From positions 1-24,608 of the forward strand of contig JAUWYH010000002.1 of assembly GCA_030615975.1 (NCBI GenBank): a stretch of 24,608 nucleotides of DNA, written 5' to 3'. Origin of the DNA: Candidatus Aminicenantota bacterium (GTDB lineage: Bacteria; Acidobacteriota; Aminicenantia; Aminicenantales; Aminicenantaceae). Below the pieces are notes generated by a model, which saw nothing but the letters and a program-made list of their open reading frames with translations, ran no database searches and was not told the origin of the DNA. Below are positions 6,863 through 15,900 of this stretch, in pieces (position 1 is the stretch's first letter; every line of letters begins with the position of its first letter). A program made the translations under genes and the position numbers.

Positions 6863-9800
6863 ATGGAACCTTCGTTTATTCACCTTCATAACCATTCAGA
6901 GTTCAGTATTCTGGATGGAGCTATAAAAATAAAATCGTTGGTTGAGGCTGCCTGGAAAAACAAAATGCCAGCATTGGCTCTAACCGATCATGGAAATATT
7001 TTCGGGGCAGTAAATTTTTTCAGGCGGGCCAAGGAGAGAGGTATCAAACCGATTCTGGGTTGTGAACTTTATGTAGCTCCTAAAAGCCGTTTCGAAAAAA
7101 AGACAAAGAAAGGAGACCCTATACATTTTCACCTGGTTGTGCTTGTTAGAGATGAAAATGGATACAGGAACCTTTGTCAGCTGATTACAAAAAGCTATTT
7201 AGAAGGCTTTTATTACAGACCCCGCATCGACAAGGAGCTTTTAGCAAAATATAGAGAGGGGCTGGTTGGACTTTCTGGATGTTTAAAGGGAGAGATTGGT
7301 TATTATTTGGGATTAGGAAAGGAGGAAGAAGCGGAAAGGATTGCTTTGGAGTATGCATCCTTTTTCCCGAAGGGAGATTTTTATATTGAGATTCAGGATC
7401 ATGGTCTAAAGGACCAGAAAAAAATAAATCCTTTGCTCGTTGCACTCTCCAGGAGGCTCAATCTTCCTCTGGTCGTCACCAATGACTCCCACTTTCTGAG
7501 TAAAGATGATGCTGAAAGCCATGATATCCTCCTTTGCATCCAGACCAACAAAAAAGTGACCGATCAGGATAGAATTCGTTTTAATTCGAATGAGTTCTAT
7601 TTTAAATCGAGCGCAGAAATGATGGAGCGCTTTAAGGAAATTCCTGAGGCTTTGAAGAATACAGCCAAGATTGCATCCGAATGTCATTTTGATTTTCCTG
7701 CTTCAGGATATTTCCTCCCTCGATTCAAAATACCTGAAGAAACCTCTTTGAGAGAGTATTTTGGTCGAGTGGTACAGGAGGGATTCCAGGCTAAAATGGA
7801 GCTTCTTCACAAAAAGCGTGAAAAGAACGAAATTCCAGATCTTCGTGAATACGAAGAGAGGCTGGAGAAAGAAGTGAAGCTTGTTGAAGAGATGGGCTTT
7901 GAGGGTTATTTTTTGATTGTCTGGGATCTTATTCAGATGGCCAAGGCAGAAAAAATTCCAGTTGGACCTGGAAGAGGATCAGCAGCGGGAAGCCTTCTTG
8001 CTTACAGTTTAGGAATAACCGACATAGATCCCCTTGAGTATGACCTTCTGTTTGAAAGGTTCCTAAACCCAGAGAGAATCAGTCTGCCCGATATTGACAT
8101 TGATTTCTGTGGAAGACGGAGGGATGAGGTTTTATCCTATGTGACACAAAAATACGGTCAAGATAACGTTTGCCAGATTATCACTTTCGGGACGATGGCT
8201 GCCCGCCAGGCAGTCCGAGATGTCGGAAGGGCTCTGGAGGTCCCTTTGCCTGAAGTGGACAGGATAGCAAAGATGATCCCTCCTTTCGGCCCAGAGGCTA
8301 CTATAGAGGGGGCTTTAAAAAATATTCCCCAATTGAAGGAATTGAGAGACAAGAATACCAAGATTGTCCACCTCCTCTCCATAGCTCAAAAATTAGAGGG
8401 ACAGATTCGTCATCCCTCCATCCATGCTGCTGGGATTGTTATCGCCCCCAAACCGCTGGTAGAGTTCATGCCGCTTTATCAGTCGATAAAAGGCGAGATA
8501 ACAACCCAATTCCCGATGCAGGATATTGAGGCCCTTGGATTGCTTAAAATGGATTTGTTAGGGCTTCGGAATCTTACTGTGATTCAAGATACGGCTGAGC
8601 TTGTTAAGAAAGATTCAGGACAACAGTTAGACCTGCAGAATATTCCACTGGATGATAAAAGGACTTTTGAGCTATTTAAATCAGGAAACACAGATGGGGT
8701 TTTTCAATTTGAAAGTCCTGGGATGAAAGATTTGCTCAGGAACTTTAAACCTGAGAGCTTCCGTGATTTGATTGCTTTGAATGCTCTTTACCGACCGGGG
8801 CCTTTAAAAAGTGGAATGACAGATGAATTTATAAAGCGGAAAAACCATCCGGATCGTATCAGCTATGAATTCCCTGAGCTTGAGCCAGTTCTGAAGGAGA
8901 CGAAGGGACTCATCGTCTATCAAGAACAGGTGATGAAAATCGCTACCGAACTGGCAGGGTATTCTCTGGCTGAAGCTGATGTCCTGCGCAAGGCTATGGG
9001 GAAGAAAGAGACAGCTACGATGAAAGCCCAAAAGCAGAGATTTGTTCAAGGAGCAAAGAGGAAAGAGATAAGTGCGGCAAAAGCAAACAAAATCTTCGAT
9101 CAAATAAAATATTTTGCGGGCTACGGTTTCAATAAATCGCATAGTACTGCATATGCCTGTTTAGCCTACAGAACGGCTTATTTAAAAGCTCATTTTCCTG
9201 TTAATTTTCTGGCGGCTCTCCTTACTTCTGAAGCAGAAAGAGGAGCTACCTCTCAAGTTGTCAAATACATCCACGAATGTAAAGAAATGGGAATTAAGGT
9301 TCTCCCTCCCGATATAAACGAGAGCGATTTCAATTTTACGGTTTCGAAAGGAGATATTCGATTTGGGCTTTCTGCCATAAAGAACGTAGGGGAGGGAGCC
9401 GTTAGAACTCTGCTTCAGGCAAGGAGAGAACGAGGAAAATTCACTTCTCCTTTTGATATCTTTCAAGAGGCAGGTCCCAAGGTTATCAACCGCAAAGTGA
9501 TCGAAAGTTTGATAAAAGCAGGAGCTTGTGATTCTTTAGGATGGAGACGGTCGCAACTCTTTCACCTTGTCGACAGAATGATAGAATATGCTCATGATGT
9601 TCAAAAAATTAAATCTTCGAAACAAAATCTCCTTTTTGGCCGTAGTCAGATCGAGCCTCCTCCTGTCTCAGCGGAGATAAAAGGGATGCGGGAATGGGAT
9701 GAGAGCCTTTTTCTCTCCTACGAGAAAGACGCTTTAGGATTCTATATCACAAGCCATCCTCTAGCTCAATTTGGGAGCCGGCTGAGGCGGCTTGTATCTC

Positions 9801-10339
9801 ATTACATAAGTCAATTGGATGAGGAGAAAGATTTTAACAATGAAATAAGAGTTTCCGGAATTATCTCTTCCCTTAGACCACTTAAAACCAAAAAAGAAGA
9901 GAGGATGGCTACCTTTATCTTAGAAGATCTGAGTGGCCGTATAGAAGTCGTGGTTTTTCCCGATAGTTACAAAAGATATTATGAGCACCTGAGAGAAGAC
10001 CTTTTAGTCTGGGTCAAAGGGAAATTTTTGGGAGAGGGAGAGAGCCGAAGGGTTCACCTTCTTCAACTCATGCCCTTATCCGAGGCTTTCCAAAAACAGG
10101 CGAAGAGAGTGATGCTGAGAATTTTCCTTCCCGGGATTGAAGAAGCAGTCTTTGAAGATTTGAAGAATATTCTAGAAAAAAATCGAGGAGAGTGTCCGGT
10201 TCTTTTTGAGCTTGAAACTCCTCATTCTTACCGAATGGTGGTTCAGTCAGTCGATATTCAAGGAGTTTCTCCTTCAGAAGAGTTTACGAAAGATATAGAA
10301 AATTTATTGGGAGAAGACTCAGTTTTTATTGAATACTGA
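6863..10339 (+). CDS. dnaE: DNA polymerase III alpha subunit
   Basis: This is the replicative C-family polymerase that extends leading and lagging strands. It has 1158 residues, the standard DnaE size. The N-terminal PHP domain starts with IHLHNHSEFS (H7, H9, H11) and TDHGNIFGAVNF. The palm contains PGRGSAAGS (368-376) and the catalytic aspartates PDIDIDF (D410, D412, D414), and the third region is close to YGFNKSHSTAY. The C-terminal part has the tandem helix-hairpin-helix region and an OB fold from about residue 985 (IRVSGIISSLRPL). It lacks the integral 3'-5' exonuclease of PolC, so proofreading would need PHP activity or a separate DnaQ. The PHP histidines look intact, which would permit metal-dependent exonuclease activity (inference). 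It lies between guaA and a small receiver-like gene 27 nt downstream. Confidence 0.97.
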   Translation: MEPSFIHLHNHSEFSILDGAIKIKSLVEAAWKNKMPALALTDHGNIFGAVNFFRRAKERGIKPILGCELYVAPKSRFEKKTKKGDPIHFHLVVLVRDENGYRNLCQLITKSYLEGFYYRPRIDKELLAKYREGLVGLSGCLKGEIGYYLGLGKEEEAERIALEYASFFPKGDFYIEIQDHGLKDQKKINPLLVALSRRLNLPLVVTNDSHFLSKDDAESHDILLCIQTNKKVTDQDRIRFNSNEFYFKSSAEMMERFKEIPEALKNTAKIASECHFDFPASGYFLPRFKIPEETSLREYFGRVVQEGFQAKMELLHKKREKNEIPDLREYEERLEKEVKLVEEMGFEGYFLIVWDLIQMAKAEKIPVGPGRGSAAGSLLAYSLGITDIDPLEYDLLFERFLNPERISLPDIDIDFCGRRRDEVLSYVTQKYGQDNVCQIITFGTMAARQAVRDVGRALEVPLPEVDRIAKMIPPFGPEATIEGALKNIPQLKELRDKNTKIVHLLSIAQKLEGQIRHPSIHAAGIVIAPKPLVEFMPLYQSIKGEITTQFPMQDIEALGLLKMDLLGLRNLTVIQDTAELVKKDSGQQLDLQNIPLDDKRTFELFKSGNTDGVFQFESPGMKDLLRNFKPESFRDLIALNALYRPGPLKSGMTDEFIKRKNHPDRISYEFPELEPVLKETKGLIVYQEQVMKIATELAGYSLAEADVLRKAMGKKETATMKAQKQRFVQGAKRKEISAAKANKIFDQIKYFAGYGFNKSHSTAYACLAYRTAYLKAHFPVNFLAALLTSEAERGATSQVVKYIHECKEMGIKVLPPDINESDFNFTVSKGDIRFGLSAIKNVGEGAVRTLLQARRERGKFTSPFDIFQEAGPKVINRKVIESLIKAGACDSLGWRRSQLFHLVDRMIEYAHDVQKIKSSKQNLLFGRSQIEPPPVSAEIKGMREWDESLFLSYEKDALGFYITSHPLAQFGSRLRRLVSHYISQLDEEKDFNNEIRVSGIISSLRPLKTKKEERMATFILEDLSGRIEVVVFPDSYKRYYEHLREDLLVWVKGKFLGEGESRRVHLLQLMPLSEAFQKQAKRVMLRIFLPGIEEAVFEDLKNILEKNRGECPVLFELETPHSYRMVVQSVDIQGVSPSEEFTKDIENLLGEDSVFIEY

Positions 10340-10366
10340 GCCTTTTCTGTAATTTTAAAGTGCAAA

Positions 10367-10954
10367 ATGGTTTATAAAGTGATTGTGACTGACAGTAGCC
10401 CATCGATTCAGAAAGCTGTAAAGATGGCCCTTTCAGATTCAGAATTTGAAATCTATGCATTTGATGACGGAAAGGAAGTAATGGAACATCTCAGCCAGAT
10501 AAACCCGGATGCTGTTCTCCTTAGGCTTTCTATCCTCCCTAAGGACGGCTATGAGGCGGGACGTTACTTGAAGAGTCAGGAACAGTTCAAAAAGACATCT
10601 CTTATTCTGCTCAAGGGAGTTTTCGAGCCCCTTGATAGGGAGAGAGTTGCTGAGCTTGATTATGATGAGATTGTCCAAGTTCCGTTTGCTTCAGAAAGAT
10701 TTGCGCAGCTTGTGCGAGATATCATCGAGAGGAAAAATGACCCTCAAACACTTCCTGAAGTACTTGAGATGGATGAAATTTCTAGTCCTGAACTCCAGAC
10801 AGAGCTTGATCCGGGGATCAAGGCGTTTGTGAGGCAAGAATTCCTTGAAGTGGAGAGGAAATTAGAGAAAAGAATCAAGGCCCAACTTCTTTCTGAAATC
10901 AAAGCTTGGTTACTGAATAAGCTGGAAGAAATAAAACAGGAGCGGAAGTCATGA
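10367..10954 (+). CDS. Degenerate receiver-domain protein with coiled-coil tail
   Basis: This 195-residue protein has a CheY-like receiver fold in residues 3-122. The pattern of strands and helices and the conserved PKDGYEA and VPFASERF stretches match the family. The phosphorylation site is lost: the aspartate expected in PDAVLLRLS is R53, the usual acidic pair is D9-S10, and the KPF lysine is V105. It should therefore not be phosphorylated and may bind a partner instead. The tail (about 150-195) is charged and helical, probably a coiled coil. It has no DNA-binding or enzymatic output domain. It lies 27 nt after dnaE and 65 nt before valS, with no partner histidine kinase nearby. No clear Shine-Dalgarno sequence precedes the ATG. 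The function is unknown. Confidence 0.82.
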   Translation: MVYKVIVTDSSPSIQKAVKMALSDSEFEIYAFDDGKEVMEHLSQINPDAVLLRLSILPKDGYEAGRYLKSQEQFKKTSLILLKGVFEPLDRERVAELDYDEIVQVPFASERFAQLVRDIIERKNDPQTLPEVLEMDEISSPELQTELDPGIKAFVRQEFLEVERKLEKRIKAQLLSEIKAWLLNKLEEIKQERKS

Positions 10955-11019
10955 GGAATAAAAATATTGGCTAGATTGGTAAAATATTAAGTCTATCTCT
11001 TTGGATATTGGAGTCGGAA

Positions 11020-13662
11020 ATGAAGAGGAAATATATTCTGGAAAAGGCATATAATCCTCGACCTGTAGAAAAGTACTGGTCCAAATTCTGGATTGAAAAA
11101 AGAGTGTTTGTTGCTCGAGTCCCTTCGTCAGAGAAAATATTTTCTATGGTTCTTCCTCCCCCCAATGTTACAGGCTCTCTTCATATGGGACATGCACTTT
11201 GCTTCACTCTCCCTGATATTATTGTTCGCTGGCGGCGGATGCAGGGCTATAATACCCTTTGGCTTCCTGGGACAGACCATGCGAGCATCGCTGTCCACAA
11301 TGTGATTGAGCAGAGTCTGACTGAGAAAGGACTCACCAGAGAGAAAATAGGAAGAGAAGAATTCCTTAAGATGTCTTGGGATTGGAAAGAAAAATACGGC
11401 GGGATCATCATTCATCAATTGAAAAGGCTCGGGGCTTCTCTGGATTGGTCAAGAGAAAGGTTTACACTGGATGAAGGATTTTCTAAAGCAGTCAGGCGCG
11501 TATTTGTTGATCTCTACAACGAAGGGCTCATTTATAGAGATTATTATTTAGTCAATCGCTGCCCTCACTGCGGGACAGTGCTTTCAGATATTGAGATAGA
11601 GCACAAAGAGCGAAAGGCAAAGCTTTATTTTATTAAATATCCGCTTTTAGAGAGCGAAAAGAGAATTGTGGTTGCGACCACCCGTCCTGAGACGATGCTG
11701 GGAGATACGGCGGTTGCTGTCCATCCCGATGACGAGCGATACTCGAGGTTTCAGGGAAAGAAAGCCCTTCTTCCTCTTGCAAACAGAGTGATTCCCATAA
11801 TCACAGACGAAAAAGTGGAGAGGGAATTCGGAACAGGTGCAGTTAAGGTTACTCCTGCCCATGATCCAGTGGATTTCGAACTGGGGAAGAAGCATAATCT
11901 CGAGCAGGTGATAGTCATTGATGGCTCTGGCAAGATGACAGAAGAAGCCGGCGAAGAATTTAAAGGTTTGGACAGATTCGAATGTCGAGACAAGGTCCTC
12001 ACGAAACTTAAAGAAATGGGGTTGCTCGAAAAGGTTGAAGATTATGAGCACGCCGTCGGTCATTGCTACCGCTGTCAGACCATCATTGAACCCTATCTTT
12101 CCTGGCAGTGGTTCGTGAAAGTCGCCCCATTAGCCAAAGAAGCTATAAAAGTTGTGGAGGAGGGAAAAATTCAATTCATTCCTTCTCACTGGACAAAGAC
12201 ATATTTTGAATGGATGTACAATATCCACGACTGGTGTATTTCCCGGCAGCTATGGTGGGGGCACAGGATTCCAGCCTGGTACTGCCAGGATTGTTATCAT
12301 GTAATGGTGGCTATGGAGGCCCCAAAGGAATGCGAAAAATGTCAGAGCGAAAACCTTGTTCAGGATGAAGACGTTCTCGATACATGGTTCAGCTCTGCTC
12401 TTTGGCCTTTTGCCCCAATGGGTTGGCCTGAGGAGACCGAGGATCTGAAGACTTTCTATCCTACTGATCTTATGTCCACAGGGTTTGATATCATCTTTTT
12501 CTGGGTGGCGCGGATGATCATGATGGGGCTAAAATTTGCTGGAGATATCCCATTTCGCCATGTTTTTATCAACGGACTGGTTAGAGATATTAAGAGACGA
12601 AAGATGAGCAAATCAGAGGGAAATATTATTGATCCCCTTGATATGATCGAAAAATACGGCACAGACGCTTTAAGGTTTACATTGGCGGCTTTGGCCATTC
12701 CAGGAATGGATATTTCCCTTTCTGAGGAGAGAATGGCGGGCTATAGGGCTTTTGCCAACAAGATCTGGAATGCCTCTCGCTTTGTTTTGATGAACTTGGA
12801 AGAGGCCAGGATGGTAATAAAGGAAGATGAGTTGACACTGGCTGACAGGTGGATACGAAGCCGATTGGCTAAGATTAGTGGAGACTTGAATGAGGCTTTA
12901 GAGAAATATAAGTTTTATGAAGCAGCAGATAAAATCTACCATTTTATCTGGCATGAATTCTGTGATTGGTACATTGAGCTGGTGAAGCCTGCTCTCAAGG
13001 AGGGAAATAAAACCAGCCAGGCTGTTCTGGTTGAAGCATTAGATCAGATACTAAAACTTCTTCATCCTTTTATGCCATTTATCACCGAAGAGATATGGCA
13101 ACACCTCCCTTCAACCGGGAAATCATTGACCGTAGCTCCCTTTCCTCAGAGTAGAGATGAGTTTAGAGACGAAGAGGCGGAGGCTGCAATGAGCCTTCTT
13201 CAAGAGGCTATCGTTGGAGTTCGAACCATAAGAGCTGAGAACAGGATTGTGCCCAAGAAAAAAATTGAACTTTTGCTGAAAGTGAAGAAGGAAGAGGAAA
13301 AGGAACTTATCCGCCGCCACCAGATTTATATTAAGACTTTAGCTAATATTCGGGAGATTGAAATTTGGGATGATTTTTCCTCGGAGAAGAAGCTCTTAAA
13401 AGGAATAGCAGGTTCTTGGGAAATAGCGATTCCGCTTGATGAGGAAATCTTCGATTTGGAACAGGAAAAAAAGAGAGTTGAAAAGGAGATCTCCAAGACA
13501 GATATGGAAATCAAGAAAATAGAAGAGAGGCTTAATAACACACATTTTCTTAATCGGGCGCCTCAACAAGTCATTCAAAGGACTAAAGTCAGACTCCGCA
13601 GCCTTAAGACTAAGAAGAGGAAGTTGGAAGAGAGCCTTGAACATATTTTCTCTCTTGTATAA
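11020..13662 (+). CDS. valS: Valyl-tRNA synthetase
   Basis: ValS charges tRNA-Val with valine and edits mischarged threonine. With this start it has 880 residues. The class I signature HMGH lies at residues 55-58 (PPPNVTGSLHMGHAL) and KMSKS at 528-532. The editing domain has TTRPETMLGDTAVAVHP. The tRNA anticodon domain follows, and the C terminus is the family coiled coil (about 815-880). Two zinc-knuckle-like CxxC pairs are present (CPHC, and CQDC with CEKC). I chose ATG at 11020 because GGAG lies 6 nt upstream. A longer reading from TTG at 11008 would add four residues but would overlap that ribosome binding site. It is followed after 45 nt by birA. Confidence 0.96.
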   Translation: MKRKYILEKAYNPRPVEKYWSKFWIEKRVFVARVPSSEKIFSMVLPPPNVTGSLHMGHALCFTLPDIIVRWRRMQGYNTLWLPGTDHASIAVHNVIEQSLTEKGLTREKIGREEFLKMSWDWKEKYGGIIIHQLKRLGASLDWSRERFTLDEGFSKAVRRVFVDLYNEGLIYRDYYLVNRCPHCGTVLSDIEIEHKERKAKLYFIKYPLLESEKRIVVATTRPETMLGDTAVAVHPDDERYSRFQGKKALLPLANRVIPIITDEKVEREFGTGAVKVTPAHDPVDFELGKKHNLEQVIVIDGSGKMTEEAGEEFKGLDRFECRDKVLTKLKEMGLLEKVEDYEHAVGHCYRCQTIIEPYLSWQWFVKVAPLAKEAIKVVEEGKIQFIPSHWTKTYFEWMYNIHDWCISRQLWWGHRIPAWYCQDCYHVMVAMEAPKECEKCQSENLVQDEDVLDTWFSSALWPFAPMGWPEETEDLKTFYPTDLMSTGFDIIFFWVARMIMMGLKFAGDIPFRHVFINGLVRDIKRRKMSKSEGNIIDPLDMIEKYGTDALRFTLAALAIPGMDISLSEERMAGYRAFANKIWNASRFVLMNLEEARMVIKEDELTLADRWIRSRLAKISGDLNEALEKYKFYEAADKIYHFIWHEFCDWYIELVKPALKEGNKTSQAVLVEALDQILKLLHPFMPFITEEIWQHLPSTGKSLTVAPFPQSRDEFRDEEAEAAMSLLQEAIVGVRTIRAENRIVPKKKIELLLKVKKEEEKELIRRHQIYIKTLANIREIEIWDDFSSEKKLLKGIAGSWEIAIPLDEEIFDLEQEKKRVEKEISKTDMEIKKIEERLNNTHFLNRAPQQVIQRTKVRLRSLKTKKRKLEESLEHIFSLV

Positions 13663-13707
13663 TGGAAGTTAAGGGAAAATATTTTTCATCTCGTTTTTTA
13701 CTTTATA

Positions 13708-14454
13708 ATGAAGATTGGGACAAGAATCCGATGGGTAAAAAGTTGTCCCTCTACTAATGACCTGGCGAGAGAGCTGGCGCTAGCTGGAGAAGAAGAGGGG
13801 ACAGTTGTTATCGCCGAGGAGCAGACGAAAGGAAGGGGAACAAGGGGAAGAAGCTGGTATTCGGCAAAGAAGAAGGGGCTTTACGCTTCTGCGATACTCC
13901 GTCCTTCCAAACCTGCGATATCCCTCCTTCCTCTTGTTGCTGGCTTAGCAGTGAGAGAAGCTATCTTCGAGTCACTCAGGATCCGGATCCGGCTCAAATG
14001 GCCTAATGATTTAATTTGGGAGGAGAAAAAACTTGGAGGGATTCTGTGCGAGACTGGCTTTATGGGAAATCATCTGGGTTATGTTATCCTTGGGATAGGG
14101 CTCAATATAAGCCATAATCTTGAGGATTTTCCGCCAGAGATTCGCACACAGGCCACTTCACTAAAGCTTATAAAAGAAGAAGATGTCAAGGTAAAAGACA
14201 TTCTTCCGAGACTATGGCCGGCTTTGAATGGCTGGTATGAGCTTTTTTTAAGAGGAGAAGAAGAAAAAGTTATTCGCTCTTTCGAGGAAAATTCAGCATT
14301 ACCTTTGGGAAAGAAGATTGCTGTGGTCACAGAGAAAAGAGTGTATGAAGGAATATTCAAAGGGATTGACTCTTTCGGAGGTCTAATCCTTGAAGAAAGG
14401 GGGAGAGAAAAGTGCTTCTTCTCTGCTCAAATAAAGACCATTAAAAGTAAATAA
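13708..14454 (+). CDS. birA: Biotin--protein ligase
   Basis: The enzyme activates biotin with ATP and attaches it to the lysine of biotin carrier proteins such as that of acetyl-CoA carboxylase. It has 248 residues and starts directly with the catalytic domain (VKSCPSTNDLA). Thus it lacks the N-terminal DNA-binding helix-turn-helix of the E. coli BirA repressor and should be a ligase only. Motifs present are GRGTRGRSW (42-50), KWPND (97-101) and KLGGIL (108-113), with the small C-terminal SH3-like domain near residues 200-245. The gene is 45 nt downstream of valS and 12 nt upstream of coaX. I see no Shine-Dalgarno sequence before the ATG; TATAAT overlaps the start but is wrongly placed for a promoter of this gene. 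Confidence 0.93.
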   Translation: MKIGTRIRWVKSCPSTNDLARELALAGEEEGTVVIAEEQTKGRGTRGRSWYSAKKKGLYASAILRPSKPAISLLPLVAGLAVREAIFESLRIRIRLKWPNDLIWEEKKLGGILCETGFMGNHLGYVILGIGLNISHNLEDFPPEIRTQATSLKLIKEEDVKVKDILPRLWPALNGWYELFLRGEEEKVIRSFEENSALPLGKKIAVVTEKRVYEGIFKGIDSFGGLILEERGREKCFFSAQIKTIKSK

Positions 14455-14466
14455 AGGAGGGGTGAT

Positions 14467-15234
14467 ATGCTTTTAGCCATGGACATTGGGAATACCAGTA
14501 TCGTTATCGGCATCTTCAAAAGTCAAAGGTTGATCAAGCACTGGAAAATTCAAGCTGAAAAAGAGAAAACATGCGATGAGTATGGAATTACCTTTTTAAA
14601 CCTCCTTTCCTTGTCCGGTTTGGACAAAACAAAAATAAAATCCGTCATTCTCTCCAGTGTTGTTCCTCCACTAACTCCGGTCTTTCAAGAACTGGCCAGA
14701 AGCTTGTTTGAGGTCAAGGCTCTTATTGTCGGCCCCGGCCTGAAGACCGGAATGCCGATTCTCTATGAAAATCCTCTTGAAGTGGGGGCGGATCGAGTGG
14801 TGGCGGCTGTAGCGGCCTTTTCCAAATATGGAGGTCCTTCCATTATAGTGGATTTTGGGACAGCCACCACTTTTGATGCCATTTCTCCAAAGGGCGAGTA
14901 TTTGGGAGGAGCCATAGCTCCGGGAATTCAGATTGCCGCTGAAGCTCTTTACCTAAAAACGGCTAAATTGCCACGCATTGAGATAAAAAAGCCGCGTAAA
15001 GCGATAGGTCGAACAACAGTCTCCAGCATGCAGTCAGGTCTATATTTCGGTTATATCGGGCTCATTTCTCGTATCATTAAGGAGATGAACAAAGAATTGG
15101 GAGGTAAAGCCAATGTCATCTCTACTGGTGGATTTGCGGCTACGATCAGTCAAGAAATCAGGTCTATCCGTTTTCATGAGCCCTATCTTGTTCTTGAAGG
15201 GCTCATGATCATTTATGAAAGAAACAGGGAGTAA
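14467..15234 (+). CDS. coaX: Type III pantothenate kinase
   Basis: CoaX phosphorylates pantothenate, the first step of coenzyme A synthesis, and unlike CoaA is not inhibited by CoA. It has 255 residues with the ASKHA fold. Motifs are DIGNT (6-10) for phosphate binding, SSVVP (63-67), GADR (107-110) with the likely catalytic D109, DFGTATTFD (129-137), GGAIAPG (147-153) and a late STGGFA. A strong ribosome binding site GGAGG (14456-14460) lies 6 nt before the ATG. The gene is close behind birA, a common pairing in bacteria, and both serve cofactor metabolism. Confidence 0.96.
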   Translation: MLLAMDIGNTSIVIGIFKSQRLIKHWKIQAEKEKTCDEYGITFLNLLSLSGLDKTKIKSVILSSVVPPLTPVFQELARSLFEVKALIVGPGLKTGMPILYENPLEVGADRVVAAVAAFSKYGGPSIIVDFGTATTFDAISPKGEYLGGAIAPGIQIAAEALYLKTAKLPRIEIKKPRKAIGRTTVSSMQSGLYFGYIGLISRIIKEMNKELGGKANVISTGGFAATISQEIRSIRFHEPYLVLEGLMIIYERNRE

Positions 15235-15247
15235 AGAAGGAAAAAGA

Positions 15248-15892
15248 GTGGCCAGGACAAAAAACAATAATAAAAGTCAATATTTTCAGACAATTGCCCG
15301 CCATTTTTTCAAATGGAGAGGAGCGCCTTTTTTTCTTTCTTCGAAAGAGCTCGATCTTATAGTCCGATGGGGAAAAATGGGAATTCCTCTTCGAGTAGTT
15401 CTGGAAGGAATAAGGAGATCATTCGAAAATTCCAGGTCTAAGCGAGGGAAAAAGGGAAAGATTTTCTCTCTTTTGTTCTGTAATTTTCAGGTTTTAAAGG
15501 CGTTTGAGCAGTATAAGGAAAGAAGAGTGGGAGAGAGAGGAATGATGTTAGGAAGAGAAGAAAAAAGAGAAAAGGCAAAGGCTGAAATCGAAAAGTTCTT
15601 GGGGTTCATTCCACCTCAAGTAAGTTTTTTAAGAGAAAATTATTTTCTTGCTAAGAAAAAGCTTTCCAGGAGGGATTTAAAGGAGGAGGAACTGGAGCGA
15701 TTGGAAGAAGAAATCGAGGAGATTCTCTTTAAAAACTCTCCGAATGAAGAAAAAGAAAAGGTCAGAAGCGAAGTAAAGAGAGAATATGAATTCAGGAATG
15801 AGGCGGAATTTTCTTCAGTTTGGAAGATAAAATTGGTGAAGCTTTTAAGAGAAAAATACAAAATACCTTACATTTCTCTTTTTTATTATTGA
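15248..15892 (+). CDS. Unknown protein, conserved N-terminal domain plus charged helices
   Basis: I do not recognise a function. From the GTG start it has 214 residues. The N-terminal part (residues about 11-60) reads SQYFQTIARHFFKWRGAP, then LSSKELDLIVRWGKMGIP and LRVVLEGIRRSFEN. I have the impression that this pattern occurs in uncharacterised proteins of other bacteria, but I cannot verify it. The middle and C-terminal parts are rich in lysine, arginine and glutamate and are probably helical, with a possible coiled coil. GTG at 15248 is preferred because AAGGA (15237-15241) lies 6 nt before it. An ATG at 15215 would give 225 residues but overlaps coaX and has no ribosome binding site. It is 8 nt upstream of the rnr ATG. 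Confidence 0.75.
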   Translation: MARTKNNNKSQYFQTIARHFFKWRGAPFFLSSKELDLIVRWGKMGIPLRVVLEGIRRSFENSRSKRGKKGKIFSLLFCNFQVLKAFEQYKERRVGERGMMLGREEKREKAKAEIEKFLGFIPPQVSFLRENYFLAKKKLSRRDLKEEELERLEEEIEEILFKNSPNEEKEKVRSEVKREYEFRNEAEFSSVWKIKLVKLLREKYKIPYISLFYY

Positions 15893-15900
15893 TAAAGACG

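Noticed and set aside
11008..11019. TTG start of valyl-tRNA synthetase at 11008
   Set aside because: The TTG lies within the GGAG ribosome binding site that serves the ATG at 11020.
13704..13709. TATAAT overlapping the birA start codon as a promoter
   Set aside because: Transcription would begin inside the gene, and there is no -35 box at 17 nt upstream. It is probably chance.
15820..15900. An upstream start of RNase R at TTG 15820
   Set aside because: It would overlap the preceding gene by 73 nt and add residues unlike the RNase R N terminus. ATG at 15901 gives a normal winged-helix start.
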